64,000 nt of DNA from Tetraselmis striata (taxonomy: Eukaryota; Chlorophyta; Chlorodendrophyceae; Chlorodendrales; Chlorodendraceae): positions 62,001 through 126,000 of the forward strand of contig VCJN01001218.1 in NCBI GenBank assembly GCA_006384855.1, read 5' to 3'. A program made the position numbers and the translations under genes. Each line of letters starts with the position of its first letter. Position 1 is the stretch's first letter. The notes beneath the pieces were generated by a model, which had not been told where the DNA came from, searched no databases, and was given only the letters and a program-made list of their open reading frames with translations. This document shows positions 23,987-35,730 of this stretch, one piece after another.

Positions 23987-26169
23987 GTGTGGCAGAGTGC
24001 GATCGAGCCGGACCCTGGCGACGCCCGCCCGCCACCGCCTGACTTCCGTGATGATACCAGTTCTGACGACGCCTTCAGCATGGACGGGGCATCAGACAGT
24101 GACTCAGGTGACATCCAGCATATCAAGCCAACTGCAGTGAAGCCAACACTCGACCTCAAGAACGTCCCCATCTGGGACAACACCATCTCTACGCGGGACA
24201 ACGCTCAAGCTATCAAGATCGCTCTCGGCAGCGCCGGCTACCTTGACACCACCAAGGGCAAAGGCACCCGTCAGGAACAAATCATCCTTCTGGCAGCCCT
24301 GCGCCACGCAACGGCACATTATCCCATGGCACTGGCCATCGTCAACAACATTTGCATGGACTCTAGGAAGTGTGGATATGCGGCCTGGACGGCCCTATTT
24401 ACTGAGCTCCAAGGCTCGGCCATATAGAGGAGCGCAAGCGCTTGGAGGAAGAAATCACGGCAGGCCAGCTCCCGAATGAGCCGGTCCATGTGTACGTTCG
24501 CCGCTGCCGGAACCTCTGGAACTTGTTGCGCAAGGCACATACATGGCCAATGGACATTCGAGCACGTGGCCATCAACTACCTCATCCCAGGACTTCACCC
24601 AGTATACGATCACATTGTCGACGCCACCATCTCGGCAGCCAATGTCACCACGCGGCTGGCAACCATCATAAGTGCCGGACAGAACATGGAGGCGCGCACA
24701 CGTCAGCGTCAGCAGCGCGCCCGTTCACGCACGCCAACCCTCAATTTCTGCGACCCCAGGGACCAACTACATGCCACCAGGCCCAACATTGTCTGCAGCA
24801 GGTGTGACCGTCCAGGCCATGCTCAGCAACAGTGTTTGGCGAGGCGCCATGCCAACGGCATGCGTCTCCTGGGTGACACCGCCCCACCCAGCACCATGAA
24901 CAACCCTAGCTATGGTCACTGTCAGCGCGCGCCTGCGGAGCGTCATATCAACGACAACTATACCCACAACCTGCGCAATGACTACAACCATCAAAACATG
25001 CCCCAGCGGCAGCAATATTGGCCCATCCAGAGCGACAACGACGACCTGCAGCGCCATCACCAGCCATTCAGCTTCGTCTCCCCGGGCGGACATCACCACC
25101 ACGGACATCACCCGGCCAACAACGACTCCGACCAGCAGCCGCCAGGATGCCAGGAGGCCTACCCGTTAATTGGTGTGTCCTCGGTGGCACTACACCACAG
25201 CGGCCTGCCCGTCATGCTCACCTCCACCACCACCGCCCCAGGAGGGGCAGCCACCGGAGCGCAGGAGGGGGAGGGCGAGGACGACGAAGACGATGAATTT
25301 CATGAATCCTGGCACGTCCCCTACTCCAAATCTGACGACAACTTCCAGTTCCCGTTCTCAGACCCATGGCGTGCCCGCCACTTCCGCTCTCAACCCATTC
25401 CCACCCCAATTCGACCTCTATGCCTCGCTTCACCCGCATTCCCAACCTCAGTGGCACTGGCGGCCCACGCCGTTCATACGGGGCAGGGCGCCCTACGTGG
25501 AGACCTGCCACCGCCGCTCCCGATACTCACCGCTGCCCCGCTCCTCCATATGCCAAGCTCTTCTTTGGTAATCGAACATCTCTTCTCGCCCTGCCATGGC
25601 CCATCGGCATTTGAGGTGGAGGCTGTGGTGGAATACGGCTTCTCCATCCACGCGTTCATCGGCGCCGATCCATCAACGGAGGCTCGCACTATGTGGCCAC
25701 ATCACCTACATGTCATCAGCAGCAAATACCCGGACCGCCTGCCTCCATCAGCATTTCATGACTGTCATGACGGGACCCCCATGAACATCAACGACATCAC
25801 CATCACGGAGCTGGAGCGGCTGCGCCCGTTCACCTTCGTCGTGTCAAGCGCACCGTGTCAACCATGGTCACGCACGGGCTCACGCCTTGACTGGCAGGAC
25901 CTCGCTCTCGTCCTTTTGCCTCCGTCATCGGTTTCACCCGCTTCTACCTGTCTTCTCAGCCCACACCACTGCGCTATATTTTGCAGAATATATTTCCAGG
26001 CGCGCTGGCCTTACCTGAAGTACTCTCCTCACTTGGCGCATGCAACATCGTGCGCGCGGCGTCCTGCGGCTCCGCGGCTCAGGGGTTATTCATGTTTTTA
26101 CTGCCGGTAACCATCTGTAGCCCTTACAAATTAGTTACTGCTAACATTTTCCTGCATTCTGACAGCTGA
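23987..26169 (+). mobile_element. Retroelement fragment: gag, zinc knuckle and cytosine-C5 methyltransferase-like domain (frameshifted)
   Basis: The open frames join into one damaged gag-like polyprotein. 23987-24427 and 24427-24545 (frame change) give gag segments such as EERKRLEEEITAG and PVHVYVRRCRNLWNLLRK. 24545-25900 returns to the first frame with YLIPGLHPVYDHIVDATIS and a CCHC knuckle, CSRCDRPGHAQQQC (24794-24835), then His/Asn/Asp-rich linkers. From about 25570 the sequence resembles a C5 DNA methyltransferase: IHAFIGADPSTEA, NINDITITELERL, then APCQPWSRTGSR with the catalytic-loop PCQ at 25853-25861. A third frameshift near 25900 moves the continuation to another frame: ASVIGFTRFYL, RYILQNIFPGALALPEVL, AASCGSAAQG. 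Canonical motif I (FAGIGG) and the ENV and QxRxR motifs are degraded, so this copy is probably dead. No integrase, RT or LTR is visible. Confidence 0.6.
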
Positions 26170-26805
26170 GGCAGCATCCACCCAAACATGAAAGGCCGTT
26201 GAAAGGCCGTCGTAGAGACGCTGCAAAGGTTTCACTTTCAAAGGTTCCAGTCCCGTCCCGGGGGCGGAAACACTTCAACGAAAATCCACCCCCCTGATAT
26301 ATTTGGCCTGGCATTTGCGGTATATGACAGTGCGGTGCATATACCCGTAGTTCAAAAGCCCGACAAAGGGCACTCCCATGTTTTTAACCAACCCTGGGCC
26401 CGGGCTCATTTTCAATCGAAGTTTTTCTTCTGGGGGACCGATGGCATCGCCGGCACGTTGTTGTCGGGTTGGATGTGTATCATCAGGCTTTCGGTCCATC
26501 GCAAAGGCTGTCCAAGGTGAGGAAAAGGGGGATATTCCCAATTTGGGGGGGTATGCACCCCTCTGATCAACAATTCGCCCATTCTGAGAGCACCCTCGCC
26601 CATTCTACTAGTGAATCAGGATGCCTGACCAGCGCGCTGGGCTGCCTGCGCTCAGTTCTTCTGGAGCTGGGCAGAGCAGGCAAAGGCATTTGCAGCGGAG
26701 GCATTGAAGCAGAGCAAGGAAATACTTTAAAAACGTCACTGAGTAGGCGGGCAGAGGGGGAGGAGGACTAGGAGGGGTGTGTGTGTGTGGGGGGGGGGGG
26801 GGGGC
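26170..26805. other. No recognisable gene
   Basis: It may include the rest of the retroelement, but I recognise no protease, integrase or RT sequence. A GT run and a G run (26776-26804) lie just beyond the stop of the next gene. Confidence 0.4.
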
Positions 26806-27885
26806 TCAGGGCGGCGGCAGCGCATCGGTGAAGGGCAGCACCTGCTGCAGCACCTCAGTGCCATCGTCCCAGCGGCCCTTGAGGTGCTGCAGCCCAGTGC
26901 GCGCGTAGCCCTCCAGCACCACCGAGATGCCCGCCAGGTGCGGCGTCTCCTTGGCGTCTGCCGCCGCGTAGGCGCGGTTGATGAGGTCCACCACACGCGC
27001 AACGACATGCATTGTGGTGTCCTCTGCGCCTCCCTCAGGCATCGCGTTCTGGAACACGATCAGCAGGTCGCCGCCTCGGCCGGCGATGCAGCCCTCGATG
27101 GCAGCTACCAGCGCGTCAGCATGGTCCGAGGTAACCGTGGGCGCCACCGCGTCATCAAAGCCAAAGGTGTATGCCAGCTCCGCCGCCGCACAGGCCTGCA
27201 AAAGGATGTGATACCAATCAGAGTCAAGAAAGACACCGCGGTACGCCGGTGTATGGTGCCTGTGACTCCCTCTACACTGCATGCTGACAACATGTATCTG
27301 CGGGCATGTGATATCCTGCCGGTGAGTTGATTGCCTCATTGCTGTCCCCCTAATTGCCTAAGCTGTCCACCGCAGTAAGGCCCTCGCGAAGCCCATCAGT
27401 CCATCACGGGGCATGTACTTGTATAACTAAATTCGTGGCGGAGCTTGGTATGCGCACAAGGAGGTAGACAGGGGATGCAGTTACACACACAAAGGTATGC
27501 AGACTGAAAGCCGGGAACAGTGGTGGAGAGAAAGAGCAACATGGGCCATGGGGGCTGTCATCGGTGTGCATTGGCCAACGGCTCCTGGGCGCACCTCAGG
27601 CGTGAGCTCCTCGCCGCCTCGCCAGCGCGCGGCGTCCAGCAGGGCCACATTGGTGAAGCCCGCCAACGTAATGTCAGTCGTTGTCAGCCTGTACGCAGAG
27701 CTGAATAGCCAGTACGCATCGTCATCCTCCAGAACGCCATCCCCACCGCCGGCAATACTCAAGGGGACGGGTTCTGGCACCGCCGCGGGCGCGGGTGGGG
27801 CTGGGGGTGGGACGGGCGCCGCGGGCGCCGGCCGGCTTCGGGCGGACTGCGGGCGCCGGAAACCGCTCTGTGGCCTCGCTGACAT
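26806..27885 (-). CDS. Unknown conserved-looking protein, two exons
   Basis: Exon 1, 27885-27595, ends TGAG|GTGCGC; exon 2, 27195-26806, follows a TTTTGCAG acceptor. The join is phase 0 and gives 226 aa. The N-terminus is a Pro/Ala/Arg linker with repeated PQS-x2-R motifs (RPQSGFRRPQSARSRP), a style I associate with algal cytoskeleton or cilium-linked proteins, though that is weak. The rest looks globular: DDAYWLFSSAYRLTTTDITL, ACAAAELAYTFGFDDAVAP, DLLIVFQNAMPEGG and ISVVLEGYARTGLQHLKG. I recognise no family or catalytic motif. GC-rich codon use matches the confident genes, and the stop is followed at once by a G run. Confidence 0.6.
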
Positions 27886-28469
27886 GCTACTAGTACGTAC
27901 GTGGGACGGCGAAGTTCGCGGACAAGTGCGACGGCCCCGCTGGGTGGCTCAGACAAGCAAGCGGAGGAAGGGCTGGACGACGCGTAGCATTAACCGATGG
28001 ATGTTAGTATGCGCTGCAGTAAGTGTGCGGGGGGGCTGCCGCTCGTGAGGGCTCGCCGAATGGGCGTCAGGGCTCGGCTGTTGGACTAGCTGTGGACACG
28101 CCACGGCCGACGAACACTGGTGCTGCTGATAGCAGCAAAGCGCTGGATGGCGGAGGAGTACAGGTACAGAGTACCAGTACCTGTACTTCGAGTAGTTTCT
28201 TGTCACTTGCGCTTTTGTATTTAAAATCATTTAATTAATCCCAACTATGTATCGACCTATACTTGTAGAAGCGACGGCAGCGAGCACCATACAGGTATAT
28301 AAGGATTATATCCTGATATGCTGCACCGCAGTGGTACCGCAGTACTCGCAATGCGAGTACTCGTACCACTACCCCGGTAGCCAGCATACAGGCCTCGCGG
28401 GCTCGGTATCCGCCTCCCCCTACTCGCTTATCTCCGGCCGGCGACGGGGTGGGGTGGGGGTGGGGTGGA
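27886..28469. other. Intergenic interval with GTAC-rich hairpins
   Basis: AT-richer spacer. A long imperfect hairpin spans 28331-28369 (GTGGTACCGCAGTACTCGCA opposite TGCGAGTACTCGTACCAC). A GTAC palindrome cluster lies near 28157-28195. Confidence 0.5.
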
Positions 28470-31400
28470 CTACCTCTCCGACCTGGACATGGTACACATT
28501 CCGGCGGAGATGTCGATGGAGACGGCGGCCCCTATCGACTTCCAACAAGCGTGGGCGGAGGCACAATATATAGCGCTGCGTGAATGCGCGGGTGCGTGGT
28601 GGCGTTTGTGCATGCCGATGACCCAGTGGTGTTGAATAGGGCGTTGAAGTGGAAGTACCTGCTGCTCATGGCCCCGGGCCGAGGCGGGAGGCGGTGGCAG
28701 CAAGCCTTGGCTTGGCGCTTCCGCGCATTCGCCGAGCGGCGCAAGACCGAACTTGTGCGCTCATGGGACGACCCCCGCACCGAGGCGCTCTATGCCGAAT
28801 GTGCTCGCCAGCGTCGAACGGACGCTGAACTCTTTGTGGCGCTGTTCGTGGGCACTGGGGACACTGTGGTGGCGTTAGCCGAGTACGGACAGCTCTCCCG
28901 GGCGGCGGGCCGACTATCGTCTAATGGTATGGGCGACCTAATTATGCGATCATGCTATCCTCGCCTAGTTGCGCGACAAGCACCCGTCCCGTGGAACCCG
29001 ATCCCAGACACCGCCCCATATAGTGTTCCTGTCGACGAGGCCACCCTGACGGTGGACATGCGCGTGCCGTGCCAACAGCTCAAGCAACACGTGGCGGCGG
29101 GACCCTCATGCATGCGCAACGAGTATATCTCCGCGGCTTGGTGGGTGAATACGCCCCAGCGTCGTCGGGGCCTACGGCGGTCCGCGCCATGTCGGAAGTC
29201 ACCTCAATGTACCTCCAAGGTCGCCTGTCCGGGTGGTTCAATCGGCTCTTCGCCTCTGCTAGCCTTGTGGCCCTTGTCAAGAAGCTAGGCGAGGGCGGGG
29301 CCCTGGACGTGCGGTATGTGGCAGTCGGGGAAGCGGAGCGGCGCGCATCGAAGCGGGCGGTGGTGGACAATATGAGGGACTAGGCGTATTTTTCGGTGCT
29401 TGCCCCGTCTCAGCTCGGCGTTGGCATCTCCCCAGTGGACTCTATGCTGATCCACGGTGTCCACCTCATCGCCGAGAAGCTTGGCCCGCGTGCCGTGAAG
29501 CATCGTCCACACCGACCTTCGCAGCAACGCTTACAACAAGGCGTGGCGCCGCACCACCATCCAACGCCACATCGATTGCTCTTCTCTACACCTTGTCATC
29601 CCTGCGCTCCTGGCCTCCCTCTGGGATTCGTTTCTGCTCATGGACGCTCGGTCCGCCCCTCTATGGTCGGAGGACGACGTGCAAGAAGGCGCGCCGTTGG
29701 CCACGGCGTCTTTCCGCGTAGCGATTCATCCCGAGGTGCATGAAATGCGACAGCACGCTGGAGGTCACATACGGGGCGGCGCGCTTCAACGCCGACGATA
29801 AATATTTGATGGGCTTGCTGGAGCACGTTTATTGTTGGCCGGCCCTTCACGCCTTCCGCACGTCCATCAAGGCGTGCTTGGGGCTCGAGTTGCGCGTCGA
29901 CTCAAAGATGCACGCGTACAACGCCGACATGGAGGCCGCGAGGCGTCAAGCCCCGGCCGACATCTTGGTGGCATTGGATAGCCACCGAGCCACGGCATCC
30001 CGGTCCTGGCTCAACGTGCCGCTCGGATCACCATGGTACGTGCAGGTCTACATGCGCGGCTAGGCGGAGGAGCTACAAGAGGAGGTGGACGCTAGCATCA
30101 GCAAGCACCTATTTGCCAAACCCAACCGTCGGTACACTAACGTCCAGCATCACCACGCATGGGCCATGCTTTAAGCACTGCATGCAACACAATGCGGGGT
30201 ATTGGCTCCGCAATTGCCTCCCGCCCCGAGGTGGAGGCCTTTGCGGAGGCGGTGGATGCCACCGTCACTCCTCACGGCGGTCGAGCGGGTGCTAGAGGTC
30301 TCTTTTGATTCATGCTTCATGCTTGTACGGCACCGACACCAATCCGGTGGTCACCGATTTCCTGGCGGAGCTTTCGCACGAACGACCTTGACCCCACGGC
30401 CGCAGAGGCGGCTACATTGAGCGAGGATGAATTGGCATGGGCGCGCAACATGCTTCATCTCCCCACCCAGATAAGGGCGCGATGGCATCCGCCGCATGGC
30501 TACAGTTCATGATGTCGCCTCCATCGGCTGCATGAATGATATCCTCCCGATGTTCCCCACTAGGAACTCCGACACCAGCACTACCACCCATGGTTTCTTT
30601 GACCCACAGCTTGAGTCCATACTTGGCCGAGGCAGCTTCGACGCGACTTCATACGCCCACCAGTATGGCCACTTCCTCAACGATGCTCGTTGGTCCGCCA
30701 GCTACGCCGCGGCGGTGAGCGAGGCGTGGGGCCGCCTCTAGGCGGCTACTGCTTGCCACTACTACCTCAACGACGCGGATTCCCGCGTGATGGAGCTACC
30801 GGGAGGCGGAGGCTGCGTTGGGCTCGGAAAAGGAGCTGGCGGCATTTCTAGACTAGGCCAATAACTATCGGCTTCAGAATGAGGTGGCCACTCTCCATGA
30901 GGTGGTCACATGTAAGAAACGGATCATCTCTTTCGGCCAGCTCGACGCGGCGTCGGGCATGTGGACAGTGGCCATCCCATCACCTACCGCGCGGACGGTC
31001 ACGACTCCGAGAGGCATGAGGTCGTTGCTGGAAACTTCTTTCTGCCTAGCGCATGCTTGGCCCCGGTTGTTGGAAGCCAGATCATTCTACCCTCAACAGA
31101 GCGCAACCCCTTCACTGTCGACCTCTATGGCGACGCGCTCATGACAGATCCTCCCGGCTCATGGAGACGCTCAATAGAGTTTACATCACGACGCTATCGC
31201 AGAAGCCTTCCGCGATCACTGTGTTCGTTCACGACCTAGGTATCGTTGTGCGCCGGGAAGTGGATGACTTGTTTCAGCAGGCGGTGCCTCTCGGCAACAC
31301 CGTATCCAAGATGAACTCAAAGACCTGGTGCCTGACGCAGAGCTCCCCCTCCCGGCGTTCAATGTCGTGACCGGGAGCTATGATCCCCGGAGCGTGAAGC

Positions 31401-32005
31401 TTATTACACTGCTGGAGTTCAAGACTATGCAGTACGGGGTCAAGTACAAAGCGGTGCCCCGGGCCACAGCTGTCATTGGTTCGGTTCGAGCGCTCCTTGT
31501 CCCCGTCATACTGTGGGGTTTGGCAGTGCGGAATGCAGCGTGGCACAACACGGAGCCGGGACAAAAGGGCCCTCTTCGAAACATCATGGACATGGGCACG
31601 GTCTTTGACACAATGGGTGAGGTGAGCAAGGGGGTGCGCCGCACTGTGCGTGGTGTCACAGCATGCTTGGCCGCGGATCGGGGTGCCCTGTCATGGCGGG
31701 GCACTAGGTGCATCACCCGGGCTCACCAAGAGGCCTTAGTAGTTGCAAGAGATTTTCTCGGGGTCATAAGTTTGCATGGTGGCGGCGGCTCGAGAGCGTG
31801 CTCGCTACTTCATCAGACGGCGCAGATTCGTCGGCCATCCCGTTGCCGGCACAGCACCTCTCCCCACCCTCGCACGCACGTGCACGCGTGACCTGGACTC
31901 TGAACCGTGCGCGCATCATTCATCCCGCCTCGTGCGGGATGCGGGCTGCTTGTAGGGGGCTTGTGTTGATCTTTCAGTGATGGCCTTTTTGTAATTCACA
32001 CCAGT
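28470..32005 (+). pseudogene. Decayed non-LTR-like reverse transcriptase element
   Basis: Co-linear with the better copy at 46807-50213 but full of frameshifts and stops. Recognisable pieces: FQQAWAEAQ at 28534, a long block similar to the RT N-terminus (28584-29290), LAPSQLGVGI (29400), FNADDKYLMG (RT YxDD-box equivalent, 29785) and the stop after AWGRL at 30741. Internal TAGs replace E, K and Q codons of the intact copy (29382, 30061, 30854). The downstream ORF is partly legible (31328-31600, including LLEFKTMQYG). It extends farther 5' (DLDMVHIPAEMSMETAAPID) than the intact copy, so the latter is 5'-truncated. It ends with the shared tail CTTTTTGTAATTCACACC. Confidence 0.75.
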
Positions 32006-32080
32006 AGTACCGTTACTTACTGCTTTTAGCGGTGGCGGATTTGTTACTGGCCGTTTTGTAATTCACATCAGTACCGTTAC
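32006..32080 (+). mobile_element. 53-bp tail of the RT element with 11-bp target duplication
   Basis: AGTACCGTTAC at 32006-32016 and 32070-32080 flank 32017-32069, which ends TTTTGTAATTCACATC like the RT element tail. It sits directly after the tail of the decayed copy. Confidence 0.6.
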
Positions 32081-33055
32081 GCCGTACCTGCAGCAGCGAC
32101 CATCGTGCTGTTAGTACGAAGAATTATCGCTACATACACTGCCCTTCAAAACATTTGGCAAACCCTAGTTCATGCAGGGCAGATGTGCTTGGACAGTGAA
32201 GACATGAGATCCAAACCCAATTAGGGTTTCAAATAACCTAATATCTTGACAACGCGCACTTTGTACTACATGATTCTTTTTCAATCGTGTACATGGAGAT
32301 GTAGCGAGAAAACGCCATGGTTTCGACACATCACCTGTTGGCACCATGCACTACACTAGCCGTCACCACGGCGCAACATGGTCAACAGACCTAGGCAAGG
32401 ACCATGTCTAGGGCTGGGTCAACGGCGGTCATATTCTAGGTTATTCAGATTGCCGCAACGGTGGGGGTGGGAGCAGGTGGTATGCAATGTAGGGTGCCCT
32501 TAGCAGATTTTTACACGGGCACTGGCCAATCCCGCTCAGCGCCATTCTTACTGGCACATGCTCACCGAAGGCACCAGGAGCCCCCACGTGGCGTCAGAGT
32601 CCACCCAACCCTCTTACATACCCGCGAGATGGTGGTTAGGCGCTACAGGCTTTGAGGCCGGCTGCGGAAAGGTTTGCGGGCGGCTCGATCTCGCGTGCAC
32701 AAACACAGCAGATATATCATGTAAATGTCATACATCAATATCCGGCAAGCAAACACTGCTGCAACCCTCATACCTGCTGCTGCTATTGGAATGCATTGCA
32801 CCGGACTCGAGATGCCATGCTATTAGTGTTCTGTGCATGGAATATTGTATGTTGAAAATACCGCAGTCTACGGTGGAGTCCGACCAGCCTCTGGAACTCG
32901 ACTTGTTGGCGCGGGAATATTGCATTACTGCCCTAGGCACCATGTGCATTAGGAGTGGTACATGGTTGAAGACCAGCGATTTCTAGAAGGGAAGTCACGG
33001 GTAGGAGCGGAGCGTGGACGGCGTGCCATCACTGCTCACACTACAACTTTGACCT
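32081..33055. other. No recognisable gene
   Basis: AT-richer spacer downstream of G6PDH. Short open frames only; nothing supported. Confidence 0.5.
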
Positions 33056-35329
33056 TCATTTCCTGGTGGTGACAGGCTTGTAGACATAGCCCTCAGAGCC
33101 GATGTAGCCCACCCGGTCCCTGAGTTCGTCTGCCTCCTTGGGACCTCGGCTGCCGTACACGTACTTCACGGGCTCAATGTCGCCCCTGTCAATGGCGTGC
33201 AGCAACGGAGTGAAGATTTTCCAGGCAGCCTCCAGCTCGTCGCGGCGCACAAAGTGCTGTTGGTCGCCACGGATACAATCGAGGATAAGGCGTTCGTAGG
33301 CCTCCGGGATACGCAGCCCCTCGTAGCGCTTCTTGTAGCTCAGGTCCATCTCGCTCATGTGGATGTTGTTGTCCCAGCCTGGCTGCTTCACGTTCATCTT
33401 GGTGTAGATGGCCTCGTCTGGCTGCAGCCGCATCACGAGCTCGTTGCGGTGCTTGTCGGCGGTGTCCTGTCCCCACAGCGGCGCAGGTACACTGCGGAAC
33501 TGGATACGAACCTTGGGAGGGCAGCAGACAAGGGGTTGAAGCATCAGTCAGCGCCCCAAAATAGCCCACGTCGCCACCGGCACAACTACCACTGAAGAAT
33601 TCCTGAAGCCGTGCAAGCTTTTGGGTGATGGACACACCACCACCACTACCAACATTTCACCCTAAACATCTGTCCCAGCGACACTCGCCCGGTTGTCCCG
33701 GTGGGTTGGACACATGGGTCAGCGAGGCCCTGGGTTAACGCGCACCTCCACTTTCTTTTCGTTCACCGCTTTGCCCGCCTTGAGAATGAAAGGCACCCCC
33801 TCCCAGCGGTCGTTATGGATGCGCAGCACACACGATGCAAAGGTGGGGCACTTGGAGCCCTTTGGCACAGTCTCGTCTTCCTGGTAGCCGGGGCGGGTGC
33901 CGTCGCTGGTGTACTGCCCAAGCACACAGTCCTCCGTAGTAAGCGGCGCGATGTACCGCAGCACCCGCAGCTTCTCGTCGCGGATGTCATCGGGGTTGAG
34001 AGTCACCGGCTTCTCCATCGTCAGCAGCGCCAGCACCTGCAGGCATCAATCATGCGGGTCAGCCAACCGACGCCGGCAGGCAAGGCGATGGCAAGAACAG
34101 GGAGTGCGCGCCGGCGCACCTGCAGCAGATGGTTCTGAATCACGTCGCGGATGATGCCGACGGAGTCAAAGTAGCCACCGCGGCCGTCGGTGCCAAAGGG
34201 CTCCTTGAAGGTGATCTGCACGTTGGATATGTGCTCCTTGTTCCAGATGCCAGAAAACATAATGTTGGTGAAGCGCATGAACACCATGTTCTGCGAAAGC
34301 TCCTTTCCGAGGTAGTGATCGATGCGGTAAAGTTTGTCCTCCGGCCACAGCGCGCCAAGGGTTTTGGCCAGCTCGTTTGAGCTCTCGAGGTCGGTGCCAA
34401 ACGGCTTCTCTACAATGAGACGCAGCCAGCTGCCGGGGACGGAGACGTGGCTCATGTCCGCCACATGGACCTTGATTCCCTTGCACACCTCGGGGTATAC
34501 CTGTAGCATTGGTGCGGCAGGCACAGAGGGTTAGCCTAGGGCCTTACTGTGGCAAAGTGGTGAGCAGGTTCTGGGGTTGTCCAGACCCACAGTCACAACC
34601 TCAGCAACCCATGAAGGGCTGTTAGGGATCGATATCTGGGACGTGGGTGCCTAGGCTGAGGGATCAGGGGGATATTAGTGTATACGAGTGATACTAGCTT
34701 TTTGGTCCCGACTCCGTGTTTCTGTGCACGTACGTACTCAGTGGCATTATAACCGGGACGACTGTGACTTCACTGCTGGCCAATACGGCCGAGGCGTACG
34801 ATGCGCCAGGCACGCAGCTGCACGGCGGCATGCGGAGCGCGCGGAGAGGGCGGGAGTGCATGCGGGGGAAGTGCACCTTTGGCGGCAGCGCGAGATAGAA
34901 CAGACGGCCTGAGTTGCCGGGGTGCGCCTTCTCCAGCTCGGTGATCTTCGCCTGCAGGGCGGCATAGCCGGCCGAGTCGGCGTCGCCGTCGTAGGCGCCG
35001 GCGACATAGGTGCACTTGGCCATAAACTTGTCGATAACGGCGTCGTCGGCTTTTAGGAAACCGCGCAGCTTGGTGCGCAGGTCCTCATCAGACAGCTTGC
35101 TGCGCGCGTAGCCGATCACGTCCAGGTTCTCCGGCAGGAAGTCGTGGCGGAAGAGCTCGAACAGAGCGGGGTACGTCTTCTTCTTCGCCAGGTCTCCGCT
35201 CGCGCCCAGCACCACCACCGTCAGGTGAGTCGACAGCTGCAACCCCTCGCGTAGGGAGGATGTCACGCGGGTAAGAAGCTCAAGGCTGCTCCTAGAAGGG
35301 CGCATCCCTTCGCCGCTGGCTTCGTTCAT
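33056..35329 (-). CDS. G6PD: Glucose-6-phosphate 1-dehydrogenase (cytosolic-type)
   Basis: First step of the oxidative pentose phosphate pathway: glucose 6-phosphate + NADP+ to 6-phosphogluconolactone + NADPH. Exons: 35329-34877, 34500-34120, 34036-33746, 33511-33056; every junction is phase 0 and the protein is 526 aa, close to the usual ~515. Motifs: NADP-binding [18 protein letters not shown], substrate loop [11 protein letters not shown], active-site RIDHYLGKE, then [20 protein letters not shown]. The ALPPK-VYPEVCK stretch and the C-terminal [19 protein letters not shown] resemble the cytosolic plant form more than plastid forms. The first ATG in frame is 35329. The frame is open upstream without ATG, so a longer N-terminus through another exon is possible. 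It is divergent from 6PGDH, with a retroposon copy about 300 bp upstream. Confidence 0.95.
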
Positions 35330-35630
35330 CTTGGCGGAGCTCGCGATGGCCGGGAGGGCCCCCACGCGGTCCACCGGCGTAACGTCTTCGGGGGTGGCGA
35401 TTCGCGCGCTGGGCACCGGGGACACTAGCGTCGGTGGCGACACCCCGGAGCGCGACTTGCAGCCTTTGTTCCCAATGGTGAAAAGTTTCGGGTCCGCGGA
35501 CGGACGTAGGACGGAAGGGGAGGGGGCGCGCAACGGGGAAGACAGGCGAAGTGTCGCGATCGATGGTGCTGCATCCGATCTATCGTTCTGCGCTCAGATG
35601 CGCCGCCCGGACGAGCACCCCGGCGCGGGA

Positions 35631-35719
35631 TGAACTTTTTGGTTACAGGGAGAGCGTCCAGAGAATGCACGCAAAGTACTGGGGGAGGAAAGAGCCTACA
35701 TTTAGGAAAGAGCCAGGTT
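35631..35719 (-). mobile_element. Short retroposon family, 89-bp copy with 11-bp target duplication
   Basis: CCGGCGCGGGA at 35620-35630 and 35720-35730 flank the insert, which carries CTTTTTGGTTACAGGGAGAG and matches the longest copy for about 70 bp. It is about 300 bp upstream of the G6PDH start codon. Confidence 0.7.
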
Positions 35720-35730
35720 CCGGCGCGGGA

